Shown here one piece after another: positions 24,187 to 32,955 of a stretch of 64,000 nucleotides of DNA. The stretch comes from UBA11524 sp963590165. Its GTDB lineage: Bacteria; Bacillota; Clostridia; Christensenellales; Aristaeellaceae. Position 1 is the stretch's first letter. Every line of letters begins with the position of its first letter. The notes below the pieces were generated by a model. That model saw only the letters and a list, made by a program, of their open reading frames with translations, ran no database searches and was not told where the DNA came from. Both the position numbers and the translations under genes were made by a program. The stretch is taken from positions 1-64,000 of the forward strand of contig CAVANO010000034.1 in the NCBI GenBank assembly GCA_963590165.1, in the 5' to 3' direction.

Positions 24187-25551
24187 TTACGGCAACTTTG
24201 CAAAATTCCGTTCGAGTTCTTCATCAGTCGGGATGTAATCCGACATCTTACCGTCATGGAACTTCTCGTAAGCCGTCATGTCAAAATAACCAGTGCCAGT
24301 CAGACCAAACACGATGGTTTCGTCCTTGCCGTTCTCCTTGCAGCGGAGCGCCTCGTCAATCGCCGCACGGATAGCATGACTGCTTTCCGGTGCAGGAAGA
24401 ATACCTTCTGTCCGGGCGAAAAGCTCTGCCGCCTCAAAAACAGCGGTTTGAGGCACAGCAACTGCTTCCATCAGCCCATCATGATACAGTTGTGAAAGGA
24501 CACTGCTCATACCGTGGTAACGAAGTCCGCCGGCGTGGTTGGGTGCAGGAATAAAATTGCTGCCCAGCGTGTACATCTTCGCCAGCGGACATACCATGCC
24601 GGTGTCACAATAGTCATAGGCAAAGCGACCACGCGTGAAGGACGGGCACGATGCCGGTTCAACGGCGATGATGCGGTAGTCCGCCTCGCCGCGCAGCTTT
24701 TCACCCATGAACGGTGAAATCAGTCCGCCGAGGTTCGAGCCGCCGCCTGCGCAGCCGATAATAACATCCGCCTTGATGCCGTACTTGTCCAGCGCAGCCT
24801 TCGTTTCCAGGCCGATAATTGACTGGTGCAGCAGCACCTGATTCAGCACACTACCGAGCACATAGCGGTAACCGGGCGTACTTGTTGCAACCTCAACAGC
24901 CTCAGAAATAGCACAGCCGAGGGATCCCGTTGTACCGGGATGCTCTGCAAGAATCTTACGGCCGACATTCGTCTCCATAGATGGCGATGGCGTGACAGAT
25001 GCGCCATAAGTACGCATAACTTCACGACGGAAGGGCTTCTGCTCATAAGAAACCTTAACCATGTACACCTTGCACTCAAGGCCGAAATACGAGCATGCCA
25101 TTGAGAGTGCAGTGCCCCACTGACCTGCACCGGTTTCGGTCGTCACACCCTTCAGTCCCTGCTTTTTTGCATAATACGCCTGTGCAATGGCGGAATTTAG
25201 CTTATGACTTCCACTGGTATTGTTACCCTCAAATTTATAGTAGATTTTAGCGGGCGTACCGAGTTTTTCTTCGAGACGATAGGCACGCATCAACGGTGAC
25301 GGACGATACATCCGATAATAGGACCGGATTTCCTCAGGAATCGGGATGTATGCGGTATCGTTGTCGAGTTCCTGCGCAATCAGTTCATCGCAGAAGACGC
25401 CGGATAGCTCAGCAGGCGTCATCGGCTGACGCGTCGCTGGATTCAGCAGTGGCGCCGGCTTGTTCTTCATGTCGGCGCGGACATTGTACCAGGCGGTTGG
25501 AATTTCACTTTCGTCAAGGTAGATCTTGCAGGGGATGGATTCGTTCTTCAT
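24187..25551 (-). CDS. trpB2: Tryptophan synthase beta-like protein TrpB2
   Basis: PLP enzyme of the TrpB2 group (TIGR01415 type), 454 residues, longer than TrpB1. It condenses indole and serine to tryptophan without needing TrpA. Landmarks: RPSPLMRAYRLEEKLG, the PLP-lysine in NNTSGSHKLNSAIAQA, TETGAGQWGTALSMAC, the phosphate-binding GCAGGGSNLGGL and LTGTGYFDMTAYE at the C-terminus. ATG 25551 follows AAAGGAG by 8 nt. No trpA or other trp gene is adjacent. The tRNA-Trp T-box directly upstream ties it to tryptophan supply, most simply as indole salvage (inference). Confidence 0.92.
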   Translation of the reverse strand: MKNESIPCKIYLDESEIPTAWYNVRADMKNKPAPLLNPATRQPMTPAELSGVFCDELIAQELDNDTAYIPIPEEIRSYYRMYRPSPLMRAYRLEEKLGTPAKIYYKFEGNNTSGSHKLNSAIAQAYYAKKQGLKGVTTETGAGQWGTALSMACSYFGLECKVYMVKVSYEQKPFRREVMRTYGASVTPSPSMETNVGRKILAEHPGTTGSLGCAISEAVEVATSTPGYRYVLGSVLNQVLLHQSIIGLETKAALDKYGIKADVIIGCAGGGSNLGGLISPFMGEKLRGEADYRIIAVEPASCPSFTRGRFAYDYCDTGMVCPLAKMYTLGSNFIPAPNHAGGLRYHGMSSVLSQLYHDGLMEAVAVPQTAVFEAAELFARTEGILPAPESSHAIRAAIDEALRCKENGKDETIVFGLTGTGYFDMTAYEKFHDGKMSDYIPTDEELERNFAKLP

Positions 25552-25574
25552 GGTGTTCGCTCCTTTCATGTCGA

Positions 25575-25878
25575 GGGACGAAAAAACTCCCGTCCCAAAG
25601 CAATGGTTTTGCTGGGACAGGAGTTCAAAAAACTTCCTGCGGTGCCACCCGGCTTGACATCCCTTCCATCGGAAGAAATGCCCTCTTTGCGCGTACGATT
25701 CATACGCTGACGTTTGTTTACGGAGTGCCTACTCCGTCGCACATACTCAGGGAATCGCTTCCCATTTCTGATTGCCCTCAGAAGTCCATTCACCTCGATC
25801 TGTCTCCACCGCAATTCCACCACCTGCGGCTCTCTGTGGAAGCCATCAACCGAAGCTACTCACTCTTCTTCAACGGTT
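25575..25878 (-). ncRNA. T-box leader, predicted specificity tRNA-Trp
   Basis: Reading the minus strand, the conserved T-box GGGTGGCACCGC lies at 25650-25639. It is followed by an intrinsic terminator (13-bp stem between 25585-25597 and 25613-25625, then TTTTTT). Stem I occupies roughly 25875-25770, with the loop-E strands AGTGAGTAG and GTGAA. Immediately 3' of the GAA is the specifier TGG (25788-25786), the tryptophan codon. The T-box bulge UGGC would pair with a GCCA tRNA end, which agrees with the G discriminator base of bacterial tRNA-Trp. Uncharged tRNA-Trp would favour the antiterminator and so trpB2 expression. Confidence 0.9.
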
Positions 25879-25884
25879 TAGTTT

Positions 25885-25913
25885 ACTATAGCATCATCTG
25901 TTTCAATTGTCAA
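25885..25913 (-). promoter_or_regulatory. Promoter of the trpB2 T-box transcript
   Basis: Minus strand TTGACA (25913-25908), 17-bp spacer, TATAGT (25890-25885). The predicted start falls just at the 5' edge of T-box stem I. The -35 lies 18 bp behind the stop of the upstream membrane-protein gene. Confidence 0.8.
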
Positions 25914-25931
25914 GCATTTTGTGGCGAGGTT

Positions 25932-26531
25932 TTATTCCTCCGCATGTTTTTCTTCTGTATTTTGCACTTCCGGCCGTACAGATGAATCGCTGCTTACCTC
26001 CTCCGGAATGGAGGAAGCCGCTTCGTCGAAGTTGACTGTGTTAGCCTTTTTGTGGTTCGATGGAATCGCAAGGTAAATGCCGACCAGTGAGAAAATCAGC
26101 CCAAGACCAAGCGTTTTAAGAAGATCAAGCTGAATGTCGGAATCCTGGAAGCAAACCATCAAATAGGAAAGATCATCTGGGTAGCTTTTGCGAATCAACC
26201 CTTGCTCAAACACATTCATAGTGTCCATTTCCTCATGGAAACCATCAAGAAGCATGACAGCTTCTCCCGCAATTGTTCCGAAGACAACAGACAAAAGCAG
26301 AAAAATAATGATGATTGCTGTTCTGATTTTACCTTTCCGGCCGTGCAGCAGGTCATAGCCTTTCCTGACGCAAAAAACTGTCAAAATCGCAACCCACCCG
26401 GAGATGTAGCCGGCATAACTGACAATCGCAAAGAGCGCAGCACCGACGATAGCACCGAAAAATGCGCCGATGATGCCCGTGATGATATTTCCTTCCGGTT
26501 CCTGAATGTCATCGAATTTATAGTCGTCCAT
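25932..26531 (-). CDS. Membrane protein of unknown function
   Basis: A 199-residue protein with three or four predicted membrane segments: two glycine/alanine-rich ones near residues 14-55 (NIITGIIGAFFGAIVGAALF, YISGWVAILTVF), one near 69-90 (TAIIIIFLLLSVVFGTIAG) and one near 137-157 (LLKTLGLGLIFSLVGIYLAI). The last ~40 residues are hydrophilic and acidic. I do not recognise the family. It follows recX by 36 nt in the same direction with GGAGA as ribosome site, and is the last gene of the cotH-lgt-recX transcript. Confidence 0.65.
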   Translation of the reverse strand: MDDYKFDDIQEPEGNIITGIIGAFFGAIVGAALFAIVSYAGYISGWVAILTVFCVRKGYDLLHGRKGKIRTAIIIIFLLLSVVFGTIAGEAVMLLDGFHEEMDTMNVFEQGLIRKSYPDDLSYLMVCFQDSDIQLDLLKTLGLGLIFSLVGIYLAIPSNHKKANTVNFDEAASSIPEEVSSDSSVRPEVQNTEEKHAEE

Positions 26532-26567
26532 GGTCTGATTTCTCCGTTTATGATGTACACTGCGTGA

Positions 26568-27185
26568 TTAGCGGCGAAACATCTCATCGAGTGCGGCTTT
26601 TGTGATCTCCCAACTGTAGCCGCGCCGTGACAGTAGTGCGGCGGTTCGCTGATACGTCTTGCGTCTATCCTCACCTGTCTTTGCACGTGCAATAGCCTTT
26701 TCTGCAAGAGTAACTGCGTTGCGGAGCTGTTCGTCTTCCGGAATGGATTCGAGCGCATCGGCGGTTTCGTCAGCAGAAACACCCTTCCGGCGTAGTTCCA
26801 TTGCGATTCTCCGGCTGCCGACCTTGCTGCGAATTCGCGATTCTGCCCATTGTGCTGCAAACTCTGCATCGTTGAGCAGATGCTCCTTTTCCAACTTGTA
26901 AACGACCATTTCAGCAGTGCAGGGGCGGTAACCGGCAGCGAGCAGCTTCTGTTCAATTTCACCCTTGCTCCGGGCACGGACAGCAAGCAACGCTACCGCC
27001 TTGTTCAGTGCCGGACGGTACTGGCGAAGTAACAGCCATCGGTCATATTCATCTAAATCAATGGCGTCGCCTTCCTTCAGCGGACGTTCCAGAAAGTCAT
27101 CCTTCGTCAAAGGAATGCGTTCACTGCTGCTGAGCAAAAGGATAACCTTGTTTCGCTGATGTGTAATGCTTACGATTTCTTCCAT
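26568..27185 (-). CDS. recX: Regulatory protein RecX
   Basis: A 205-residue modulator of RecA filaments. The three tandem helical RecX repeats are recognisable: ALLAVRARSKGEIEQKLLAA, LLNDAEFAAQWAESRIRSK with VGSRRIAMELRRKGVS, and AALLSRRGYSWEITKAALDE at the end. An N-terminal strand-rich extension of ~55 residues precedes them, as in other Clostridia. The ATG at 27185 is chosen because AGGAG lies 8 nt upstream and the protein family begins here. It overlaps the end of the serine hydrolase gene by 16 nt. Confidence 0.88.
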   Translation of the reverse strand: MEEIVSITHQRNKVILLLSSSERIPLTKDDFLERPLKEGDAIDLDEYDRWLLLRQYRPALNKAVALLAVRARSKGEIEQKLLAAGYRPCTAEMVVYKLEKEHLLNDAEFAAQWAESRIRSKVGSRRIAMELRRKGVSADETADALESIPEDEQLRNAVTLAEKAIARAKTGEDRRKTYQRTAALLSRRGYSWEITKAALDEMFRR

Positions 27186-28339
27186 GCTGGCAGCTCCTGT
27201 TTCATTGCCCAAATAAGCAGATCGCGGTTGACCAGTGCAAGCCTTCCGTCTCGCGCCTCGCTGGCTCCGCCATTCAGGAATACGACCGCACGTCCTGTCT
27301 GCTCCTCGATGAACGCACCATCCACGCATCCGTATGCAAAGCCCTGATGCCCAAGCAGCGGACGTTCTGATATTTCCGGACGATTGAGAATGACGAGTCC
27401 AAGCCCGTAGGTGCGCGTCGATGTGGAAGCCTGTCGAGTCGTCATCTCGTTCATCAGTCCTTCGCTGATGAACTGGTGGCCATCCAGCACGCCACGGTAA
27501 TGAATCAACTGCAACATCTGCATGACGGACTGCGCATCCGTGTACAGTGCGCCAGCAGTATAGCCGTAGTGATACAGCGGATCGGGCGATGCCAGCGGAT
27601 GATTGCCAAGTGGTGACGCACGCAGTTCATTTTCCGGATGATAGGGGAGAATCCTTACGATCGGCATCAAGTCTTCCGGCGGCAGCGTTGTTGCATCAAG
27701 AGTCGCACGCATACGAAGCGGCTGAAACAGCTTCGTCTGGAACAGTTTCTCAAGGCACATCCCTGTAGTCGTCTCCAGAATGCTGCCGAGCAGTCCGAAG
27801 CACAAATTGCTGTAAATCATCTGATGACCAGGCTCAGCAGCGCGGATGGATGAATCAGCCAGCAATTCTGTCCATGGACGATGAGCGCGCAATGATGTTT
27901 CTAAGCATGCGGGATCGCGAAGCCCAGAAGTATGACTCAGTATGTGACGCACCGTAACGCCTTGAAGCGTTGAAAATGCCGCACCGCCCTCCAGCAAATC
28001 CGCAACTGGGGTATCGAGTGCAAATTGCTTCTCGTCGATGCATCGAAGCGTCACAAGTGCCGCCGCCATTTTTGTGATGGAAGCGACACGAAACATGGTG
28101 GATTCCGATGCAGTGTGCAGTGGCTTCGCCGTCGATGTCAAGCACGCAGCAGTCTGATTACCCTGCGAAAGCAGCAGCGATGCACCAAATACATGATGAC
28201 GGCACAAAATTCGCTCATATCCATCCAACGATGTCAGCGGATGACCTGACTGCTGATGTGTCAGCTGGCCGTAGCATGATGGTGCAAGAAACGGTAATGC
28301 AGCACGATAAAGCATATTTTTTAAGGGCGTCGAAGGCAT
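27170..28339 (-). CDS. Beta-lactamase-superfamily serine hydrolase
   Basis: A 389-residue penicillin-binding-protein-like/class C beta-lactamase-fold hydrolase. The catalytic tetrad S-x-x-K is Ser87-Ile-Thr-Lys90 (RVASITKMAAAL), the Y-x-N motif is Tyr176-Ser-Asn178, and the third motif is the HQG of LLGHQGFAYG. These proteins are usually esterases or D-amino-acid peptidases rather than antibiotic resistance enzymes; the substrate is unknown. There is no convincing signal peptide, so a cytoplasmic location is possible. It sits 6 nt behind lgt with AAAGGA as ribosome site. Confidence 0.82.
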   Translation of the reverse strand: MPSTPLKNMLYRAALPFLAPSCYGQLTHQQSGHPLTSLDGYERILCRHHVFGASLLLSQGNQTAACLTSTAKPLHTASESTMFRVASITKMAAALVTLRCIDEKQFALDTPVADLLEGGAAFSTLQGVTVRHILSHTSGLRDPACLETSLRAHRPWTELLADSSIRAAEPGHQMIYSNLCFGLLGSILETTTGMCLEKLFQTKLFQPLRMRATLDATTLPPEDLMPIVRILPYHPENELRASPLGNHPLASPDPLYHYGYTAGALYTDAQSVMQMLQLIHYRGVLDGHQFISEGLMNEMTTRQASTSTRTYGLGLVILNRPEISERPLLGHQGFAYGCVDGAFIEEQTGRAVVFLNGGASEARDGRLALVNRDLLIWAMKQELPAWKKS

Positions 28340-28345
28340 AAGTTA

Positions 28346-29119
28346 TCATCCTTTCTGCCGATGGCGAAAGAATCTGATAAGCAAGGTAAGCAATCCGATA
28401 AACGCAATCACGAGGCTAAGCAGCTGGCTGACGCGAATGGAGCCGATATAGAGGCTGTCGGTGCGAAGACCCTCGATCCATGCACGGGCAATGCCATACA
28501 TCAGCATATAAACTGCAAGTAATTGCCCATTCCATTGTTTTCTTTTGCGGATAGCAAACCACAGGACAATGAAAATCAGCAAATCAGCGCAGGATTCATA
28601 GAAAAACGTTGCCATGTGCCATTCATAACCGTCAGCACCAGAGACGAGAACAGCAGCAGGAAAGAACTGCCACGCAGCATTCGTGACTTCCGCGCCATAG
28701 GCTTCCATGTTGAAGTAATTTCCCCAGCGGCCAATTGCCTGACCGAGAGAAAGCGCAGGAACAAGGATATCGGCCAGTTGCAGAATAGACAGTTTCCGCA
28801 CACGGCAGAAGACAATCAGTGCGATGGTGCCGCCAAGGATACCGCCATAAATGGCAAGTCCTCCTTCCCAGATGCGGAAAATTCGGAGAATATCACCCGA
28901 AAACTGCTCCCATGAGAAAACCACATAATACAGCCTTGCGCCTACAATAGCGGACGGAATGAGGCACAGTGCCAAATCGACAAACAAATCCTTCGGCAAT
29001 TGCAAGCGCTTTTGCTCATGTGTGCAGAGCAGAAGACCGATGAGCATTGCCAGCACAATCAGCACGCTGTACCACGGCAAACTGCCGATGATATAGCGGC
29101 TGTAAGGGACTGCAGACAT
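28346..29119 (-). CDS. lgt: Prolipoprotein diacylglyceryl transferase Lgt
   Basis: Polytopic membrane enzyme that attaches diacylglycerol to the lipobox cysteine of preprolipoproteins. The 257-residue protein has about seven membrane segments. The Lgt signature is clear: GARLYYVVF, WEGGLAIYGGILGG and GQAIGRWGNYFNMEAYG, with the invariant GRxGN(F/Y)xNxE residues, and WIEGLRTDSLY near the end. It starts 26 nt behind the cotH-like gene with AAGGAAGG upstream. Confidence 0.93.
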   Translation of the reverse strand: MSAVPYSRYIIGSLPWYSVLIVLAMLIGLLLCTHEQKRLQLPKDLFVDLALCLIPSAIVGARLYYVVFSWEQFSGDILRIFRIWEGGLAIYGGILGGTIALIVFCRVRKLSILQLADILVPALSLGQAIGRWGNYFNMEAYGAEVTNAAWQFFPAAVLVSGADGYEWHMATFFYESCADLLIFIVLWFAIRKRKQWNGQLLAVYMLMYGIARAWIEGLRTDSLYIGSIRVSQLLSLVIAFIGLLTLLIRFFRHRQKG

Positions 29120-29145
29120 GCGAACACCTTCCTTTGGGTGATGGA

Positions 29146-31125
29146 TTATTCAGGCTTCGCGTTTGTTACTTCCAGCAAGCGCAGCACTTCACCGAAGTAT
29201 GTTTCGACCTCTTCATCCGTCAGCTTCATTGCCTTTTGCAGCAATTCCGGAATCTTTTTTGGGCGGACACGCGCATAGTATTTTGTAGCATTGACATTTG
29301 TCTTCCAGTTGCTGAGCTTCATGTTCTGCCAGCGCTGAATATGACGCGGAAGAATCTGCTCCAGAACGCTTGTCACTTCATCGAATTTTGCCTCAACATC
29401 CTGCCACTGGAAGTGCTTTTCAAGAATTTCTGCCACACGCGTCAGAAATTTCGCCTTCATCTCCGGCACCGCCAGTAGCGCATTCAGCGGCTCATGACGG
29501 AAACCCTGAATCTTGCCGCTAACAGGCTTGATATAATATTCCAGCGGCGTTTTATCGAGATTGCGCCAGCACGCCTCAACATCGAACAGTAGATATTTCC
29601 ATTTGCCGCCGGGTACACGGTAAATGCGGACATTTGTAAAATCAACATTACCGAGGATAATCTCATAGGCAGCGTGCGTAAATAAGCTGTCCACATCGAG
29701 CCGATCAGTCACGTACTGCAAGTTTTCCGGAATGTTCAAGTCATTCGTCTTGCAGAAATCTGCCAACTCGAGCCAATCCTCATTGTCGCCATTCTGCGTG
29801 AAACGGTCGGTACCGGTGCGTGCAAGAATATCAATGTTGTCAATAGCTTCCTCATCCGTCACTCCCTCGTACTGTGCGATGAAGTACTTATTGATCTTCT
29901 CGCGTAGATTGTAATGTCCCCAGTATTCGCCATTAATGTACACCTGAATGATGACGTAATCCTGATACAGTAACCCTTCGCCTTCCGCTAAAGAAGACGC
30001 TACAATATCACGCAAACGCGTCGCGTAGGCATCGGAATTGGCAGCGCGTAGGAGCAGGGACTTGTATGAAGCGTAATCGCGTGTCGGAAACGGATTAAAC
30101 TCGAATTCATCATTGCCATAGGCTTTTCGGGCATACAGCGCAATGGACTTCTGCGCATTGACGCGTGCGGAATGACCGGAGCATGTGAACGTCCCCATTT
30201 GATTGATTTCACAGACACCATCGCTCGTGTAATACTCAATATTAATCGGATATTCGAGCTCCTTGTCGTAATTCGGCGTACTGCCGGTTCCCTTAACGAG
30301 CGCACCAGTCTTTTTGTTGAACAGGTACTTTTCGTCCGTAATCAGGGAAACAATCGGTGTCAGCGGATTATCGTTGATGAAGTACGTTGCACTGACAGTC
30401 GGCGAGGAAACGTATTCGTCATGAAAAGCGCGGATTCGAATAACAGTTGTCTTTGTAATAGTCATGCCATTTGATGGAAACTCGGTTGATTTCGCAGTTG
30501 GAGTCGAACCGTCAGTAGTGTAGCGGAGCGTGATGCCATCCGTTCCGACACTATGGGCAGTAACAGCAACGCTGTCCGCATAAAATCCGCCTTCCGTATC
30601 GAGTACAGGCGAATCAAGCCTCGCATCATAAATTGTGTTATCATTCTTTTTGCCACGTGTATCGTTTTCGAAGAAGCCGTAATGCTCGCCATCATCATTC
30701 GTTCCGTAGCTGACGCATCCGTATTGCTGCGGATACTTGAGCTTTTGCTGCAGTTCCTCATCTGCATTGGAAAGATAGATGGATTCGCCAGATGCGCTTA
30801 AGGCAAATGTTGCATAAAACGTACTGTTCTTGCCAACATCGACATCATCTTCGCCAGTGCAGTATACGGTCAGGTAGGCGTCTGCTTTGAGCTTTGTGCC
30901 CTTGGGAAACTGAAATTTCGTCAGATCCTTCTTGCTGTCGCTCAAGTGCCAGCCACTCAGGTCAACCGTGCTTTTGCCCGTGTTATGCAGTTCAATCCAG
31001 TCATAGGCATGACCACCTTCATAGGTGCCGTTGGACGTCATAATTTCACTGATAATCACATCCGCGAGAGCCATACCAGGGAGCATCATTACAAACAGAA
31101 GCAGGAAAAGCAGCTTTTTCTTCAT
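29146..31125 (-). CDS. Secreted CotH-type protein with lamin-tail domain
   Basis: A 659-residue exported protein. A signal peptide (MKKKLLFLLLFVMMLPGMAL, cleavage after ALA near 21) is followed by a lamin-tail-like domain (~22-145; VIISEIMTSNG, DWIELHNTGKSTVDLSGWHL). Next come a chitobiase/FN3-like C-terminal module (~185-250; ITLRYTTDGSTPTAKS, TVIRIRAF) and a CotH kinase-like domain (~320-590; RDIVASSLAEG, QVYINGEYWGHYNLREKI, YLLFDVEACW). CotH proteins of spore coats phosphorylate other coat proteins; the function of secreted versions in gut Clostridia is not settled. ATG 31125 fits GGAGG and the signal peptide. First gene of the operon continuing into lgt. Confidence 0.87.
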   Translation of the reverse strand: MKKKLLFLLLFVMMLPGMALADVIISEIMTSNGTYEGGHAYDWIELHNTGKSTVDLSGWHLSDSKKDLTKFQFPKGTKLKADAYLTVYCTGEDDVDVGKNSTFYATFALSASGESIYLSNADEELQQKLKYPQQYGCVSYGTNDDGEHYGFFENDTRGKKNDNTIYDARLDSPVLDTEGGFYADSVAVTAHSVGTDGITLRYTTDGSTPTAKSTEFPSNGMTITKTTVIRIRAFHDEYVSSPTVSATYFINDNPLTPIVSLITDEKYLFNKKTGALVKGTGSTPNYDKELEYPINIEYYTSDGVCEINQMGTFTCSGHSARVNAQKSIALYARKAYGNDEFEFNPFPTRDYASYKSLLLRAANSDAYATRLRDIVASSLAEGEGLLYQDYVIIQVYINGEYWGHYNLREKINKYFIAQYEGVTDEEAIDNIDILARTGTDRFTQNGDNEDWLELADFCKTNDLNIPENLQYVTDRLDVDSLFTHAAYEIILGNVDFTNVRIYRVPGGKWKYLLFDVEACWRNLDKTPLEYYIKPVSGKIQGFRHEPLNALLAVPEMKAKFLTRVAEILEKHFQWQDVEAKFDEVTSVLEQILPRHIQRWQNMKLSNWKTNVNATKYYARVRPKKIPELLQKAMKLTDEEVETYFGEVLRLLEVTNAKPE

Positions 31126-31164
31126 GATCTGGAGACCTCCTCCGCGCCGCCAAGTTGCAAGAAT

Positions 31165-31193
31165 ATCATACCATAAACACTCCAGATTGTCCA
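31165..31193 (-). promoter_or_regulatory. Promoter of the cotH-lgt operon
   Basis: Minus strand TGGACA (31193-31188), 17-bp spacer, TATGAT (31170-31165), one mismatch each, 40 bp before the ATG of the cotH-like gene. Confidence 0.6.
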
Positions 31194-31242
31194 CAATTGC
31201 TGAAGACAGAGAATGGAATTTTCGTAGGTACTCGAAAAATGC

Positions 31243-31271
31243 TTGTAAAAGTATCATTGAAATGCTATAAT
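31243..31271 (+). promoter_or_regulatory. upp promoter
   Basis: TTGTAA (31243-31248), 17-bp spacer and a perfect TATAAT (31266-31271), about 55 bp before the upp start codon. Divergent from the cotH promoter. Confidence 0.65.
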
Positions 31272-31326
31272 GTCATCTGAAAGCCGAAATGGCTCGTCTG
31301 TCCAAAAATAAAGGAGGCTATCCCCA

Positions 31327-31956
31327 ATGAGCCAAGTCCACGTTCTTGACCATCCATTAATTCAGCATAAGCTGACCATTATGCGCAAAACAGAAACCGG
31401 ACCGAAGGAATTCCGCGAACTGCTGGAAGAAATCGCGATGCTGATGGTTTATGAGGTGACTCGCGACCTTCCGCTGCAGGACATCGAGATTGAAACACCC
31501 ATCTGCAAGATGACAGCACATGAGCTTGCAGGCAAGAAGCTCGGCATCGTCCCGATTCTTCGTGCCGGTCTTGGCATGGTCGAGGGCGTAACGAAGCTGA
31601 TTCCCGCTTGCCGTGTTGGGCATATCGGTCTGTACCGCGACCCACAGACACTCAAGCCAGTTGAATACTATTGCAAGTTGCCTGCCGATGCGCAGGATCG
31701 CGAGCTGCTCGTGCTCGACCCGATGCTGGCAACCGGCGGCAGTGCCTCTGCGGCCATTAGCTTCATCAAGGCACGCGGTTGCAATCATATCCGTCTGGTG
31801 AACCTGATTGCTGCGCCCGAAGGCATTGCCCGCATGCAGAAAGATCATCCTGATGTTGACATCTATGTTGCCGGCGTTGATGATCACCTCAACGATCATG
31901 GCTACATTGTGCCCGGCCTCGGCGATGCTGGTGACCGTCTCTTCGGCACCAAGTAA
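31327..31956 (+). CDS. upp: Uracil phosphoribosyltransferase
   Basis: Salvage enzyme converting uracil and PRPP to UMP; 209 residues, the standard bacterial size. Landmarks: HPLIQHKLTIMRKTETGPKE at the N-terminus, LGIVPILRAGLGMVEG, and the PRPP-binding loop LVLDPMLATGGSASAAI. The uracil-site tail HLNDHGYIVPGLGDAGDR is at the C-terminus. Monocistronic, between its own promoter and a strong terminator; AAAGGAGG lies upstream of ATG 31327. Confidence 0.96.
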   Translation: MSQVHVLDHPLIQHKLTIMRKTETGPKEFRELLEEIAMLMVYEVTRDLPLQDIEIETPICKMTAHELAGKKLGIVPILRAGLGMVEGVTKLIPACRVGHIGLYRDPQTLKPVEYYCKLPADAQDRELLVLDPMLATGGSASAAISFIKARGCNHIRLVNLIAAPEGIARMQKDHPDVDIYVAGVDDHLNDHGYIVPGLGDAGDRLFGTK

Positions 31957-31970
31957 AAATTGCATATTTG

Positions 31971-32011
31971 CGGAAGTCCTTCGGTGCGCACTGTAGGACT
32001 TCCGTGTTTTT
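31971..32011 (+). terminator. upp terminator
   Basis: CGGAAGTCCT (31971-31980) pairs perfectly with AGGACTTCCG (31995-32004), followed by TGTTTTT. A textbook intrinsic terminator 14 nt after the upp stop. Confidence 0.85.
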
Positions 32012-32022
32012 GTTCGGATAAC

Positions 32023-32051
32023 TTGCGAAAACAGAAGATTCGTGCTAAGAT
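32023..32051 (+). promoter_or_regulatory. Promoter of the QueG-like/trk operon
   Basis: TTGCGA (32023-32028), 17-bp spacer, TAAGAT (32046-32051), about 25 bp before the start codon. Moderate match. Confidence 0.45.
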
Positions 32052-32076
32052 GTGAAGCATGAAGGGAGCGAAAAAG

Positions 32077-32952
32077 ATGTCCGATCCGATTGAAAGACTG
32101 CTTCAGGCAGGCTTTTCACAGGTCATAGCGGTACATGGTGCAGAATGTGGTCTGGATGCGAACATCTCGCTACTGCTGGCCATTTGGCGCTATGAAGCAG
32201 AAGAGCAGCCGAATGTACAAGGTGCATGGATTCATCCATACTACGCTGCATCCCAGCGTGCATACATGTCGGCTGTGCAGTTGATTCGCTCCAACGAATT
32301 TCCGGGATTGGTGCTGCACGACGAAATCCGTATCAAACCCATTATGGCACGTCTTCCGATGTTTTCGCAGGGAACAAACACACTCTCATATCTTGACGGT
32401 TGCGGCAGTCGGTTTCATGTCCAGATTTTCACAATAACGCCGCGCGTTGCGTCAGAAACACCATTGCTGCCTGAAGCAAAGCCGCTTCATTGCGGTACTT
32501 GCCGAAAGTGCATTATAGCCTGTCCGACGAATGCACTGGAAAACGGCATCTTCCATCGTGAACGCTGTATTCGAAACTGGATGCTCGTCGGTAGTGTTGT
32601 GCCGGTCGAAATTCGCTCAAAGATGGGCAATCGGCTGATTGGATGCGATACGTGCCAGCGTATCTGTCCGCATAATCCGCAGCCATGCGGCAAAACACAG
32701 CAAAACGTGCCGCTTCTGACGTTGCTTGAACAGCCGAAAACTGCTGCCGAGGCGCTTCGCCTGCGAATCGGCGCAAACCTGACGATTCCGAACAGGCTGC
32801 TGTCACAGGCCTGCATGCTGGCAGGATGTAGTCGTGACAGCACCTATATCGAGGCTTTAATGCGTCTGACTTTGCATCCGTCCGATGCAGTGCGAACCCA
32901 TGCATCATGGGCAGTTGCAAAGCTGCAGGAGGATCAGAAAACGGAGGAATGA
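32077..32952 (+). CDS. QueG-like double [4Fe-4S] protein
   Basis: A 291-residue iron-sulfur protein related to epoxyqueuosine reductase QueG. Two cluster-binding motifs are seen: Cys139, 142, 145, 149 (HCGTCRKCIIACPTNAL) and Cys190, 193, 197 (GCDTCQRICPHN), with an extra Cys in ERCIRNW between. A ~90-residue helical C-terminus resembles HEAT repeats (LTLHPSDAVRTHASWAVAKL), as in full QueG. The N-terminal half is shorter than in QueG (usually 370-390 residues), so cobalamin binding and true queuosine activity are uncertain. ATG 32077 fits GAAGGGAG 8 nt upstream. First gene of an operon with trkA and trkH, 3 nt apart from trkA. Confidence 0.7.
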   Translation: MSDPIERLLQAGFSQVIAVHGAECGLDANISLLLAIWRYEAEEQPNVQGAWIHPYYAASQRAYMSAVQLIRSNEFPGLVLHDEIRIKPIMARLPMFSQGTNTLSYLDGCGSRFHVQIFTITPRVASETPLLPEAKPLHCGTCRKCIIACPTNALENGIFHRERCIRNWMLVGSVVPVEIRSKMGNRLIGCDTCQRICPHNPQPCGKTQQNVPLLTLLEQPKTAAEALRLRIGANLTIPNRLLSQACMLAGCSRDSTYIEALMRLTLHPSDAVRTHASWAVAKLQEDQKTEE

Positions 32953-32955
32953 ATC

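Noticed and set aside
25296..25985. 229-codon plus-strand frame crossing the trpB2 leader
   Set aside because: It runs across the promoter, T-box and terminator of trpB2, all of which have strong sequence support, and has an implausible Arg/Ser-rich composition.
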